DNA of 64,000 bases from contig NZ_PGLR01000012.1 in the NCBI RefSeq assembly GCF_002803095.1, forward strand, positions 62,001 through 126,000, given 5' to 3'. The notes under the pieces were generated by a model. The model had not been told where the DNA came from. It was given only the letters and a program-made list of their open reading frames with translations, and searched no databases. Shown piece by piece: positions 8,337 to 20,025 of this stretch (the first letter of the stretch is position 1; every line of letters begins with the position of its first letter). The stretch is from Pseudomonas sp. ZH-FAD. Lineage in GTDB: Bacteria; Pseudomonadota; Gammaproteobacteria; Pseudomonadales; Pseudomonadaceae. A program made the position numbers and the translations under genes.

Positions 8337-9473
8337 ATGGCAGCGAGCACGTTCGGCATCGAGGAAGAGTACTTTCTGACTGACCTGGCAAGCCGTTGTG
8401 TGGCGCAGCGTGGGGTCGAGGCCTTTGCCATATCCAGTCGTCGCGCGCTGGGCCAGCGGGTGACGCGAGAGATGTTCGCCGCACAGTTCGAGGTGGTCAC
8501 GCCGGTGCTGAACAGTCTCGACGAGGCGCGCGACTGTCTTGGCCAGGCGCGCACGACCATGGCCGACCTGGCCAGCGAGTTCGGCTGCGGCATCCTCGCT
8601 GCCGGCACCCATCCGCTGGGGCAGTGGCGTAGCGTGCAGGCGACCAACATGGCGCGCTACCGGGCGATCTTCGATGACTACCGGATCGTTGCCAGCCGCA
8701 GCGTGCTGGCTGGCCTGCATGTGCATGTTGGTGTGCCCGAGGGCGTCGACCGCATTCGCCTGATGAACCGGCTGACGCCCTGGCTGCCGTTATTGCTGGG
8801 CCTGAGCGCGTCCTCGCCGTTCTGGGATGGCCGACCCTGCGGTTTGATGAGCTATCGCCAGGCGGTCTGCGATGAATGGCCGCGCATGGGCATTCCCGAT
8901 CACTTTCGCGATGACGCCGAGTACCAGCGCTACCTGAAGGTAATGACCGATACCGACTGCATCGGCTCGGCCGTCAATCTGTGGTGGAACATCCGCCCGT
9001 CATTGCGTTTCCCCACCCTGGAGCTGCGCATCGCCGATGCCTGCCCGCGTCTGGACGATGCCCTGTGCATCGCCGGGCTGTTTCGCGCCATGCTCGGCCA
9101 TGCCCTGGACGCACCTCACCATGCTTGGTTCGATGACCCGCTGACTCGCATCCTTACCCTGGAAAACCGCTGGCGCGCCAAGCGCCGCGGCCTGCGCGGG
9201 CTGTTCATCGAGCCGCACAGCCAGAGCACCTTGCCATTCGCCGCCTGGCTGGACGAAGTGCTGGCCTGCATCGGCGAGCAGATTGCGCCTGCCGAGCGCT
9301 GGATCATGGCCCATGCGCGCAAGTTGGCGCGTGTCGGCGGCAGTGCCGAAAACCAGCTCATTACCTACCGCCGCGCCCGCAGTGACGGCGCCGATCATCA
9401 CGCAGCCTTGTTCGACGTGGTCGACAGGCTGATGCAGCAGACCGCCCTGCAGGACGTTCGGCAAATAGCCTGA
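8337..9473 (+). CDS. YbdK-type carboxylate-amine ligase (GCS2 family)
   Basis: A 378-residue enzyme of glutamate-cysteine ligase family 2. Visible landmarks are FGIEEEYFL at residues 6-14 (the two Glu are metal ligands), the HVHVGV segment near 129 and the NLWWNIRPS segment near 218, with a final YRRARSDGAD. Family members form an amide between a carboxylate and an amine with ATP; E. coli YbdK has weak gamma-glutamylcysteine synthetase activity, but the true substrate is uncertain. It starts 173 bp from the divergent HDO gene, sharing the intergenic region. That pairing, with the nearby methyltransferase, suggests a small-molecule modification cluster. An AlgU-like promoter candidate lies immediately upstream. 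Confidence 0.85.
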   Translation: MAASTFGIEEEYFLTDLASRCVAQRGVEAFAISSRRALGQRVTREMFAAQFEVVTPVLNSLDEARDCLGQARTTMADLASEFGCGILAAGTHPLGQWRSVQATNMARYRAIFDDYRIVASRSVLAGLHVHVGVPEGVDRIRLMNRLTPWLPLLLGLSASSPFWDGRPCGLMSYRQAVCDEWPRMGIPDHFRDDAEYQRYLKVMTDTDCIGSAVNLWWNIRPSLRFPTLELRIADACPRLDDALCIAGLFRAMLGHALDAPHHAWFDDPLTRILTLENRWRAKRRGLRGLFIEPHSQSTLPFAAWLDEVLACIGEQIAPAERWIMAHARKLARVGGSAENQLITYRRARSDGADHHAALFDVVDRLMQQTALQDVRQIA

Positions 9474-9500
9474 ACCTTTGCCGCGCACTTGCCTTTCTAA
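9472..9500 (+). promoter_or_regulatory. AlgU-like promoter candidate
   Basis: GAACCT and TCTAA with an 18-bp spacer, immediately after the stop codon of the ligase gene and about 50 bp before the next start. The -10 is a good match; the spacer is one base longer than at the other sites. Confidence 0.35.
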
Positions 9501-9552
9501 ACCACACGTGAGCCGCAATTGGCTGCGTCATCCAACGCTAAGGAGAAACGCC

Positions 9553-9897
9553 ATGTCACTGACCCATAACGTTCATCGTCTGGAACGTGCCGTATCACTC
9601 GCCACCGGCGCCACTGCCATCGTCGCCGGGGTTTGCCAGGGCGGCACCTCAGGTGTGCTCAAGGCCCTTGGCGGCGCCGCGTTGTTGCAGCGCGGGATCA
9701 GCGGACACTGCGTGGTCAAGGGAATGATCAGCGACCCCAAGAGCGAACTCGAATGCTTGCGAGAATCCGTGGCCGATCTGCGCGCGGCATTACCGAAACT
9801 GCAAAAGGAGATGGAGCGGGTGAAAGGGCGCCAGGAAAACCGGCTGGATCATGCGGTGGAGGAAACCTTTCCTGCCAGCGACCCGATTTCGCCTTGA
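9553..9897 (+). CDS. DUF2892/YgaP-like small membrane-associated protein
   Basis: A 114-residue protein. The first 60 residues, with RLERAVSLATGATAIVAGV and a second hydrophobic run around LKALGGAALLQRGISGHC, resemble the DUF2892 transmembrane hairpin also found at the C-terminus of rhodanese YgaP. The remainder is charged and helical (LRESVADLRAALPKLQKE), likely a coiled coil, and the C-terminus ends in EETFPASDP. That tail is common among Pseudomonas stress proteins and has no known function. AAGGAGAAACGCC precedes the ATG. Function unknown; likely inner-membrane. Confidence 0.7.
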   Translation: MSLTHNVHRLERAVSLATGATAIVAGVCQGGTSGVLKALGGAALLQRGISGHCVVKGMISDPKSELECLRESVADLRAALPKLQKEMERVKGRQENRLDHAVEETFPASDPISP

Positions 9898-9969
9898 ACC
9901 GAGCGTACGGACGATGGCGCATCTGCGCCGTCGCCATGCGCGGCCCATATCGTTCGAAGGAGGCATCTC

Positions 9970-10392
9970 ATGAAAGACACAATTCCAGGTCCCACCCCGG
10001 AGCGAATCGATGAACAGGCGCTGGACTTCAGCGATGAGGAAGACAGCCTCGGCACCGGCGATCCCACCTTGCAGCCGACCGCGCGACCATCGTCCAACCC
10101 AGAGGACGAAATCGGCCTGACCGGCGCTGCGACGCTCGGCGAAAGCGAGCACGAGGACAACGTCAACCTCGACGATCTGAGTCCGGATACCCTGATCGAT
10201 GACAGCGGTGCACGCTCGCCACTCGAACATGGTGGCGATGGTGCCAACGATGAGGAGCTGAGCGTGGTCGACGAAACGCAGGTCGGTGGTGGCGTTGGCC
10301 TCGACGAAGCGGAGCTGGCGCGCTCGGCACCCCTCGACGGCAAGCCCTGGACCGATGAAGTGGTACCCACCGACGAGGAGCGCAAGCCATGA
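9970..10392 (+). CDS. Small highly acidic protein of unknown function
   Basis: A 140-residue protein rich in Asp and Glu (blocks such as SDEEDSLGTGDP and NVNLDDLSPDTLIDD). Glycine and proline are frequent and the sequence is predicted to be disordered. I recall Pseudomonas proteins of this type labelled phosphotransferase-system HPr-related, but nothing in the sequence supports PTS function. Acidic, disordered proteins are often stress- or hydration-linked. AAGGAGGCATCTC precedes the ATG. The stop overlaps the ATG of the metallothionein gene by four bases, so the two are translationally coupled, which suggests a shared condition of expression or an interaction, such as metal binding by the acidic residues. 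Confidence 0.7.
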   Translation: MKDTIPGPTPERIDEQALDFSDEEDSLGTGDPTLQPTARPSSNPEDEIGLTGAATLGESEHEDNVNLDDLSPDTLIDDSGARSPLEHGGDGANDEELSVVDETQVGGGVGLDEAELARSAPLDGKPWTDEVVPTDEERKP

Positions 10393-10589
10393 ATGCACGA
10401 ACCTGCGCCTGCCCGCATTGCGATTGCCCGGTCGAGTCTCGTGAGTGGGTGCACGAAGTCGCCGGCGAAGATCTGCTGTATTGCTGCGAGGCCTGCATGC
10501 AGCGCCATCCCAAGGGCCTGGTCCAGTGCCAGAGCGCCGGTTGCGATTGCGGTGAGCGCGTGGAGCGTGAGCGCGAACTGGCGTCTTGA
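10389..10589 (+). CDS. Bacterial metallothionein
   Basis: A 66-residue cysteine-rich protein. Ten cysteines are arranged CAC-PHCDC near the N-terminus, YCCEAC in the middle and QC-SAGCDCG at the end, with accessory histidines. This is the SmtA/BmtA pattern that binds Zn(II), Cd(II) or Cu(I) in thiolate clusters, and the position of the middle CC-EAC resembles pseudomonad metallothioneins. Start ATG overlaps the stop of the acidic protein gene (ATGA, 10389-10392). A charged tail (ERVERERELAS) follows the last Cys. No metal-responsive operator can be seen directly upstream, consistent with expression from the acidic protein promoter. Confidence 0.9.
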   Translation: MNARTCACPHCDCPVESREWVHEVAGEDLLYCCEACMQRHPKGLVQCQSAGCDCGERVERERELAS

Positions 10590-10593
10590 TAAA

Positions 10594-10663
10594 CGTCACT
10601 CCCGCGTAGGCGGGAGCCCAGCTCGCAGGGTATTTATGGGTTCCCGCCTGCGCGGGAATGACG
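10594..10663. repeat. Imperfect palindromic repeat (CGTCA-TCCCGCG type)
   Basis: The element begins CGTCACTCCCGCGTAGGCGGGAG and ends with the complementary CGCGGGAATGACG arm. It is a dispersed intergenic repeat of a type found in many Gram-negative genomes. It sits between the convergent metallothionein gene and the Rho-N-like gene and may double as a bidirectional terminator. Confidence 0.6.
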
Positions 10664-10708
10664 AGATCTTCAGGCCGATCGAGTCATTGCCCGAGAAGGC
10701 AACGTGCC

Positions 10709-11089
10709 TCAGGCACTGGCCTTGCGCAGCGCCTGCAGCAGTTCTTCCTTGCGCATGCGAGAGCGCCCGGCGATATCCCGCTTGCGCGCCAGCTCCATCA
10801 GCTCGGTCTTGTTCATAGCCTCCAGGCGCTGACCGGGACGGGGTGTGCCTTCACGGGTCGCTGCCGCCCGCCGTGCCGAGGACTTGCGTGCAGCCTCCTT
10901 GCTGGCTGCGCTGGTCTTCTGCCCGGAGCCGCCAGCCTTTTCGCCACCGCCGGACTGCTTGTTGACCGTGGCCCAGGCACGCGCTTCGGCCTCGTCCTCG
11001 GGTACACCGCGGGCCTTGTAGCTGTCCTCGATGTGCTCGGCCTTGCGCTTCTGCTTGGCGGTGTATTTGTCTTTGCTGCCACGGGGCAT
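10709..11089 (-). CDS. Small basic protein with Rho-N-like C-terminus (plasmid-stabilisation-type annotation)
   Basis: A 126-residue lysine- and arginine-rich protein. Residues 1-45 (KYTAKQKRKAEHIEDSYKARG and EARAWATVNKQSGGGEK) form a conserved short domain. A low-complexity Ala/Ser/Lys linker follows, and the C-terminus MNKTELMELARKRDIAGRSR is a Rho-N/SAP-like helix pair, often used for nucleic-acid binding. Homologues are often called plasmid stabilisation proteins, but they are chromosomal and the name carries no evidence. The start is the ATG after GGAGAACGCTC; a longer frame exists but lacks support. Likely a nucleoid- or RNA-binding protein, on the inference of basic composition only. 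Confidence 0.7.
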   Translation of the reverse strand: MPRGSKDKYTAKQKRKAEHIEDSYKARGVPEDEAEARAWATVNKQSGGGEKAGGSGQKTSAASKEAARKSSARRAAATREGTPRPGQRLEAMNKTELMELARKRDIAGRSRMRKEELLQALRKASA

Positions 11090-11191
11090 GAGCGTTCTCC
11101 CGGTTGCGGTTGGTTTTGGGTTCGTAAGGGAAAGGAATGCATGGATGGGCATAGGTTCCCAGTTTCGGATAACCGGCGGCGACGATGATCC

Positions 11192-11219
11192 GAACCTCTG
11201 CGTGCCGGATTCGCTCAGA
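11192..11219 (+). promoter_or_regulatory. AlgU-like promoter candidate for mgtC-type gene
   Basis: GAACCT and TCAGA with a 17-bp spacer. The predicted start is about 25 bp before the ATG at 11249. Confidence 0.4.
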
Positions 11220-11248
11220 TGCAAAGCATCCCTGGAGATTGAACGACG

Positions 11249-11773
11249 ATGGACGTACTCGAACGAATTCTCACGACCCTGGTGCAGGAGTTTTCCGACC
11301 TTGGCCAGGTGGAGCACATCACCCGCGCCACGTTGCGCCTGATTCTGGCCATGGTCCTCGGCGGCCTGCTCGGCTACGAGCGCGAGGTCATGGGCAAGGC
11401 CGCCGGGATGCGCACGCATATGCTGGTGTGCCTCGGCGCGGCGATTTTCGTCATGGCGCTCGAGCAGGACGGCGCCGAAGCCGACGCCATGAGCCGGGTG
11501 ATCCAGGGCATTGCCGCCGGTGTCGGGTTTCTCGGCGCCGGCACCATCCTCAAAGGCCAGAACATCTCCGACGTCAAAGGCCTGACCACTGCAGCTGGTC
11601 TGTGGGCCTCGGCCGCCATTGGCGTGGCGGTCGGGCTCGGGCGCGAGGCCACCGCTGTGCTGTCCACGGTGATCGTGCTGGTGGTGCTGCACCTCATGCC
11701 GCTGTTGGTCGATCCGGGCACCAGGACCAAGCCGGACGACCAGGCCGATGAAAAACCGAGCGACAGGCAATAG
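11249..11773 (+). CDS. MgtC/SapB-family membrane protein
   Basis: A 174-residue inner-membrane protein with four or five hydrophobic helices. The conserved core is present: GGLLGYEREVMGKAAGMRTHM (about 37-57), GIAAGVGFLGAGTIL (about 90-104) and GLTTAAGLWASAAIGVAVGLG (about 112-132). MgtC proteins support survival in low Mg2+ and in macrophages and inhibit F-type ATPase. The short C-terminal tail is charged, and the ACT-like domain of long MgtC is absent, so this is a short form. It is alone on its strand between the Rho-N protein and glgE. Confidence 0.85.
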   Translation: MDVLERILTTLVQEFSDLGQVEHITRATLRLILAMVLGGLLGYEREVMGKAAGMRTHMLVCLGAAIFVMALEQDGAEADAMSRVIQGIAAGVGFLGAGTILKGQNISDVKGLTTAAGLWASAAIGVAVGLGREATAVLSTVIVLVVLHLMPLLVDPGTRTKPDDQADEKPSDRQ

Positions 11774-11806
11774 CCCATTAGCCCGGTGAAAGGGCAAAAA
11801 CTGCCT

Positions 11807-11834
11807 GAACTTTTACCTCTGCCTCCACCTCGGT
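11807..11834 (+). promoter_or_regulatory. AlgU-like promoter candidate for glgE operon
   Basis: GAACTT and TCGGT with a 17-bp spacer. The -35 is a full match to the AlgU consensus. It lies about 85 bp upstream of the glgE ATG, leaving room for a leader. Confidence 0.45.
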
Positions 11835-11926
11835 ATTTCTGACAGGTGCAGCGCTTGGCGCGCTGTCACAAACCTGCCCGCCAATCCCTTCGAACACGTC
11901 TGCCAGGCGTAGAGGAGCCAGGAACG

Positions 11927-13909
11927 ATGCCGTCCCCGCAGCATGCCGATCAGACCGTCATCCATGCCATCGCCCAGCCTCGGCTGGCCATCGAAGCAGT
12001 ACAACCGATCATTGAAGGTGGCCGCTTCGCCAGCAAATGCCTGTGTGGTCGGGAGTTTCCGGTCACGGCGGTGATCTTCAGCGATGGCCACGAGCAACTG
12101 GCCGCCGACCTGCTGTGGCGCGCCAATGGCGAGGCCACCTGGCAGCGCGCGCCGATGCAGGCCCTGGGCAATGATCGCTGGAGCGCCGTGCTGCGCATCG
12201 ATCAGCAGGGCCGCGGCGAATTCGCCATCGAGGCCTGGCTGGACGTTTACGCCAGCTTCCGCCAGGAACTGGTGAAGAAGCTCGGCGCCAGCGTGCCGGT
12301 GGAACTCGAACTGCAGGAGGGCGCGCAACTGGTTCGGCGCATCGCCGCGCAGGCCCCGGAGCAATTGCGCGGGGAGCTGGCGGCGCTGATCGAACGCATG
12401 GAGGCCTCGCAATCGCAGACCGAGCGCGAAGCGGTGCTGATCGATCCCTCCGTCAATGAATTGATGCGCCGCGCCGAGTATCGTCCGCACCTGCTGCGCA
12501 CGCCGAACTACCCGCTGGATGTCGAGCGCAGCCTGGCCGAGTTCGCCAGCTGGTACGAGCTGTTCCCCCGTTCGCTGGGCGACGAGCAGCGCCACGGCAG
12601 CTTCGCCGACGTGCATGCGCGCATCCCCGAGATCGCCCGGATGGGCTTCGATGTGCTGTATTTTCCGCCGATTCATCCCATCGGCCGGGCGCATCGCAAG
12701 GGGCCGAACAACAGCCTCAAGGCCGGCCCGGGAGACCCCGGCAGCCCCTACGCGATCGGCAGCGAGGAGGGCGGCCACGACGCCGTGCACCCACAGCTCG
12801 GCAGCCTCGAGGACTTTCGCCAACTGGTGCATGTGGCGCGTGAGCACGGCCTGGAAGTGGCGCTGGATTTTGCCGTGCAGTGCTCGCCGGATCACCCCTG
12901 GCTCAAGCAGCACCCCGGTTGGTTCAGTTGGCGTCCGGACGGCAGCATTCGCCATGCAGAGAACCCGCCGAAGAAGTACGAGGACATCGTCAACGTCGAG
13001 TTCTACGCCGAAGCGGCAATGCCCGACCTGTGGCTGGCGTTGCGCGATGTGGTGCTGGGCTGGGTGGAGCAGGGCGTGACGCTGTTTCGCGTCGACAACC
13101 CGCACACCAAGCCGATGCCGTTCTGGGAGTGGCTGATCGCCGATGTACGTGAGCGTCATCCGCAGGTGATCTTCCTCTCCGAGGCCTTCACCCGTCCGGC
13201 GATGATGGCGCGCCTGGGCAAGCTCGGCTTCAGCCAGAGCTACACCTACTTCACCTGGCGCAACACCAAGGCCGAGCTGCAGAGCTACCTGACCGAACTG
13301 AACCAGGCGCCCTGGTGCGACTGCTACCGGCCGAACTTCTTCGTCAACACCCCGGATATCAACCCCTATTTCCTGCAGCGCAGCGGCAGGCCCGGCTTTC
13401 TCATTCGCGCCGCGCTGGCGACCATGGGTTCCGGGCTGTGGGGCATGTATTCGGGCTTCGAGCTGTGCGAGGCCGAGCCGGTGCCAGGCAAGGAGGAGTA
13501 CTTCGATTCGGAGAAGTACCAGCTGCGCCCGCGCGACTACCAGGCGCCGGGCAACATCAACGCCGAGATCGCCCGGCTCAACCAGATCCGCCGCGAGAAC
13601 CCGGCGCTGCAGACCCATCTGGGCTTTCAGGCCTACACCGCGTGGAACGACAACATCCTCTACTTCGGCAAGCGCACGGCCGATCTGAGCAATTTCATCC
13701 TGGTCGCCGTCAGCCTCGACCCACATCACGCCCAGGAAGCGCATTTCGAATTGCCGCTGTGGGAACTGGGCCTGCCTGACGATGCCGACCTGCAGGGTGA
13801 AGACCTGATGAACGGCCACCGCTGGACCTGGCACGGCAAGGTGCAGTGGATGCGCATCGAACCCTGGCACCTGCCTTTCGGCATCTGGCGAATCCAGACC
13901 GCCCGCTGA
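11927..13909 (+). CDS. glgE: Alpha-1,4-glucan:maltose-1-phosphate maltosyltransferase
   Basis: Extends linear alpha-1,4-glucan by transferring maltose from maltose-1-phosphate. The 660-residue product belongs to GH13_3. An N-terminal beta domain (about 1-150) is followed by the TIM barrel. Catalytic residues are seen in FRVDNPHTKP (nucleophile Asp near 389) and FLSEAFTRP (acid Glu near 419). The ATG used is preceded by AGAGGAGCCAGGAACG, and the length fits the family. It is followed 16 bp later by treS and then glgB, the usual GlgE-pathway order. The substrate is supplied by the maltokinase domain of treS, and the branching step by glgB, all in one operon. Confidence 0.93.
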   Translation: MPSPQHADQTVIHAIAQPRLAIEAVQPIIEGGRFASKCLCGREFPVTAVIFSDGHEQLAADLLWRANGEATWQRAPMQALGNDRWSAVLRIDQQGRGEFAIEAWLDVYASFRQELVKKLGASVPVELELQEGAQLVRRIAAQAPEQLRGELAALIERMEASQSQTEREAVLIDPSVNELMRRAEYRPHLLRTPNYPLDVERSLAEFASWYELFPRSLGDEQRHGSFADVHARIPEIARMGFDVLYFPPIHPIGRAHRKGPNNSLKAGPGDPGSPYAIGSEEGGHDAVHPQLGSLEDFRQLVHVAREHGLEVALDFAVQCSPDHPWLKQHPGWFSWRPDGSIRHAENPPKKYEDIVNVEFYAEAAMPDLWLALRDVVLGWVEQGVTLFRVDNPHTKPMPFWEWLIADVRERHPQVIFLSEAFTRPAMMARLGKLGFSQSYTYFTWRNTKAELQSYLTELNQAPWCDCYRPNFFVNTPDINPYFLQRSGRPGFLIRAALATMGSGLWGMYSGFELCEAEPVPGKEEYFDSEKYQLRPRDYQAPGNINAEIARLNQIRRENPALQTHLGFQAYTAWNDNILYFGKRTADLSNFILVAVSLDPHHAQEAHFELPLWELGLPDDADLQGEDLMNGHRWTWHGKVQWMRIEPWHLPFGIWRIQTAR

Positions 13910-13925
13910 ACAACGGAGTAGCACC

Positions 13926-17236
<3,311 letters not shown>

Positions 17237-17240
<4 letters not shown>

Positions 17241-19399
17241 ATCAGAACAGAGTGCAGCGCTTGCAGTGCGCCGAAGACGGCGATCCGTTCAGCTTCCTTG
17301 GCCCACACCCGCAGGGTGCCGAGAGCCTGGTGCGGGTCTGGCTGCCCGGTGCCGACGCGGTGGACCTGCTGGCCAGCGACGGCTCGCCGCTAGGGCGCAT
17401 GCACTGCAGCGACCCGCAGGGCCTGTTCGAATTGCAACTGCCCCAGGCGCAGCGCTACCGCCTGCGCATCCACTGGCCAGGCAACGTACAGGAAACCGAA
17501 GATCCCTATGCCTTCGGCCCGCTGCTGGGTGACACCGACCTCTACCTGTTCGCCGAAGGCAACCACCGCCAGCTGTGGCGCTGCCTGGGCTCGGCACCGG
17601 TAGAACATGAAGGCGTGCCTGGCGTACGTTTCGCCGTGTGGGCGCCCAATGCGCGGCGGGTTTCGGTGGTCGGCGACTTCAACAGCTGGGACGGCCGCCG
17701 CCACCCCATGCGTCTGCGCTACCCGGCGGGCGTGTGGGAGCTGTTCATCCCGCGGCTGCAGCCCGGCGAATGCTACAAATACGAAATTCTCGGCCCGCAC
17801 GGCGTGTTGCCGCTGCGCGCCGACCCCATGGCGCAAGCCACCGAGGTGCCGCCGGCCACCGCTTCAAAGGTGCCACAGGGCGAAGCCTTCGCCTGGCAGG
17901 ACCAGCAGTGGATGAGCGAGCGCGAGCAGCGCCATGCTTCGCAGGCACCGCTGGCGATCTACGAGCTGCACGCAGGCTCCTGGCAATGGCAGGACGATCA
18001 CGCACCGGACTGGGACGAGTTGGCCGACCGGCTGATTCCCTACGTACAGGACCTGGGGTTCACCCATATCGAGCTGATGCCGATCATGGAGCACCCGTTC
18101 GGCGGCTCCTGGGGCTACCAGCCGCTGTCGATGTTCGCGCCGACTGCACGCCTGGGCAGCCCGCAGCGCTTCGCTGCCTTCGTCGATCGCTGCCACCGCG
18201 CCGGCATCGGCGTGATTCTCGACTGGGTGCCGGGGCATTTCCCCAACGACGCTCACGGTCTGACGGAGTTCGACGGCACCGCGCTGTACGAGTACGCGCA
18301 CCCGTTCGAGGGATTTCACCCGGACTGGAACACCTGCATCTACAACCTCGGCCGCACCGAGGTACACGGTTTCATGCTGGCCGGCGCGCTGTACTGGCTG
18401 CGCGAATACCACGTCGACGGCCTGCGCGTGGATGCAGTGGCGTCGATGCTCTACCGCGATTATTCACGCGAAGCAGGGCAGTGGATTCCCAACCGCCACG
18501 GTGGCCGCGAGAACCTGGAGGCCATCGAATTTCTCCAGCATCTCAACGAGGTGGTGCGCAGCGAAGTGCCCGGCGCGCTGATGATCGCCGAGGAATCTAC
18601 CGCCTGGCCTGGCGTCAGTCGGCCGGTGCAGCAGGGCGGCCTGGGCTTCAGCCACAAGTGGAACATGGGCTGGATGAACGACAGCCTGAGCTACATCCAG
18701 CAGGACCCGATGTACCGCCTGCACCATCACCACCAGATCACCTTTGGCCTGCATTACGCCTTCTCCGAGCGTTTCATCCTGCCGATCTCCCATGACGAAG
18801 TGGTGCACGGCAAACGCTCGCTGCTCGGGCGCATGCCCGGTGATCGCTGGCAGCAATTCGCCAACCTGCGCCTGTTCCTCGCCTTGATGTGGAGTCACCC
18901 GGGCAAGAAGCTGCTGTTCATGGGCTGCGAGTTCGGCCAGTGGCGCGAATGGGACCACGACCAGCAACTGGACTGGTACCTGCTGCAGTACCCCGAGCAT
19001 GCTGCTGCCCAGGCGCTGGTTCGCGAGCTGAATCGTCTGTACCGCAAAGAGCCGGCGTTGCACCGCCTCGACGACCAGGACAGCGGTTTTCAGTGGCTGG
19101 TAGGCGATGACGCGCGCAACAGCGTATTCGCCTGGCTGCGCAAGGGCGGCGAGGGCAGTGCGCCGTTGCTGGTGGTGCACAATTTCACCCCGCAGGTGCT
19201 CGACGGCTACCGCATCGGCGTGCCGCACGCGGGCCGCTGGCAGGTGCTGCTCAATACCGATGGCCGTGGCTGGAGCGGCTCGGGCGCAGGCAGTGAGGGT
19301 GAGCTGCACAGCGAGCAGATGACCGCTCACGGCCAGTCCGATTCGCTGAATTTGCAGTTGCCTCCTCTGGGTGCGCTGATTCTGCGACCGGCGCAATAA
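17237..19399 (+). CDS. glgB: 1,4-alpha-glucan branching enzyme
   Basis: Makes alpha-1,6 branches in glycogen. The 720-residue protein has the N-terminal carbohydrate-binding region and the GH13_9 barrel, with [15 protein letters not shown] (nucleophile Asp near 398), [12 protein letters not shown] (acid Glu near 451) and [10 protein letters not shown] near 516. The start codon is TTG at 17237, directly overlapping the treS stop as TTGA, with an AGGAG ribosome-binding site inside the treS 3' end. An unusual start codon in such an overlap suggests that translation depends on treS. A REP cluster follows the stop. Confidence 0.93.
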
Positions 19400-19404
19400 G
19401 CGTC

Positions 19405-19541
19405 GCCGCTGAAGCGCCTCCCACAAAGGGCGAGGTGTGCCTTGGCGTGATGATTCTGCTTCCGGCCAACAAGGCGCCGGACTCGTGGTGGGAGGGGCTT
19501 TAACGGCAATCGCGGCTAAAGCCCCTCCCACAAAGGGTGGG
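19405..19541. repeat. REP cluster with inverted pair
   Basis: Three REP-like half units sit here. The clearest pair, at 19488-19531, has arms GTGGGAGGGGCTTTA and its complement around a 14-base centre. A third copy of CCTCCCACAAAGG lies around 19414. They separate glgB from the CBS gene and fit the classic Pseudomonas REP consensus containing GTGGGAGGGGC. Confidence 0.75.
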
Positions 19542-19542
19542 G

Positions 19543-19956
19543 TCAGTGCGCAGAGGTCACGCCGCGCAGCACGGTGTCGTTGGCCATCCGGCTGTGGCCG
19601 GAGGCGATATTGCCCAGCGAAACCACACCCACCAGGCGCTTCTCGCGGTTGAGCACGGGCAGCCGGCGTACCTGGATATCGGCCATGTTAGCGGCCACAT
19701 GCTCGACGTCCTCGTCGTCGAAGCAATAACGCACGTTGCTGCTCATCACCTGACGTACCGGCGTGTTGCCGTCCAGGCCCGCAGCAACGGCACGTACGGC
19801 AATGTCGCGGTCGGTGATCATGCCGATCAGGCGGTCACCTTCGTTGATCAGCAGGGCACCGCTGTCGATATCGGCCATCAGCGTGGCGGCCTCACGAATG
19901 CTGCGCTCTGGCTCCAGCGTGCGGACGTTGCGGGTCATAAGCTTGCTGATTTTCAT
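19543..19956 (-). CDS. CBS-domain protein
   Basis: A 137-residue cytoplasmic protein made of two CBS motifs in tandem: the first around MTRNVRTLEPERSIREAATL (about 7-26) with GDRLIGMITDRDIA, and the second around VMSSNVRYCFDDEDVEHVA with LVGVVSLGNIA. CBS pairs bind adenosine nucleotides such as AMP or ATP and control partner enzymes. As a stand-alone protein the partner is unknown. GGAGATCGACG precedes the ATG. It is 69 bp downstream of the hydrolase gene on the same strand and may be part of that operon. Confidence 0.85.
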   Translation of the reverse strand: MKISKLMTRNVRTLEPERSIREAATLMADIDSGALLINEGDRLIGMITDRDIAVRAVAAGLDGNTPVRQVMSSNVRYCFDDEDVEHVAANMADIQVRRLPVLNREKRLVGVVSLGNIASGHSRMANDTVLRGVTSAH

Positions 19957-20025
19957 CGTCGATCTCCTGTTGCAGGTTAGGCGGGCAGATGCCCAGGGCG
20001 AACCGCAGCATCGAGGTGCAGCGAT

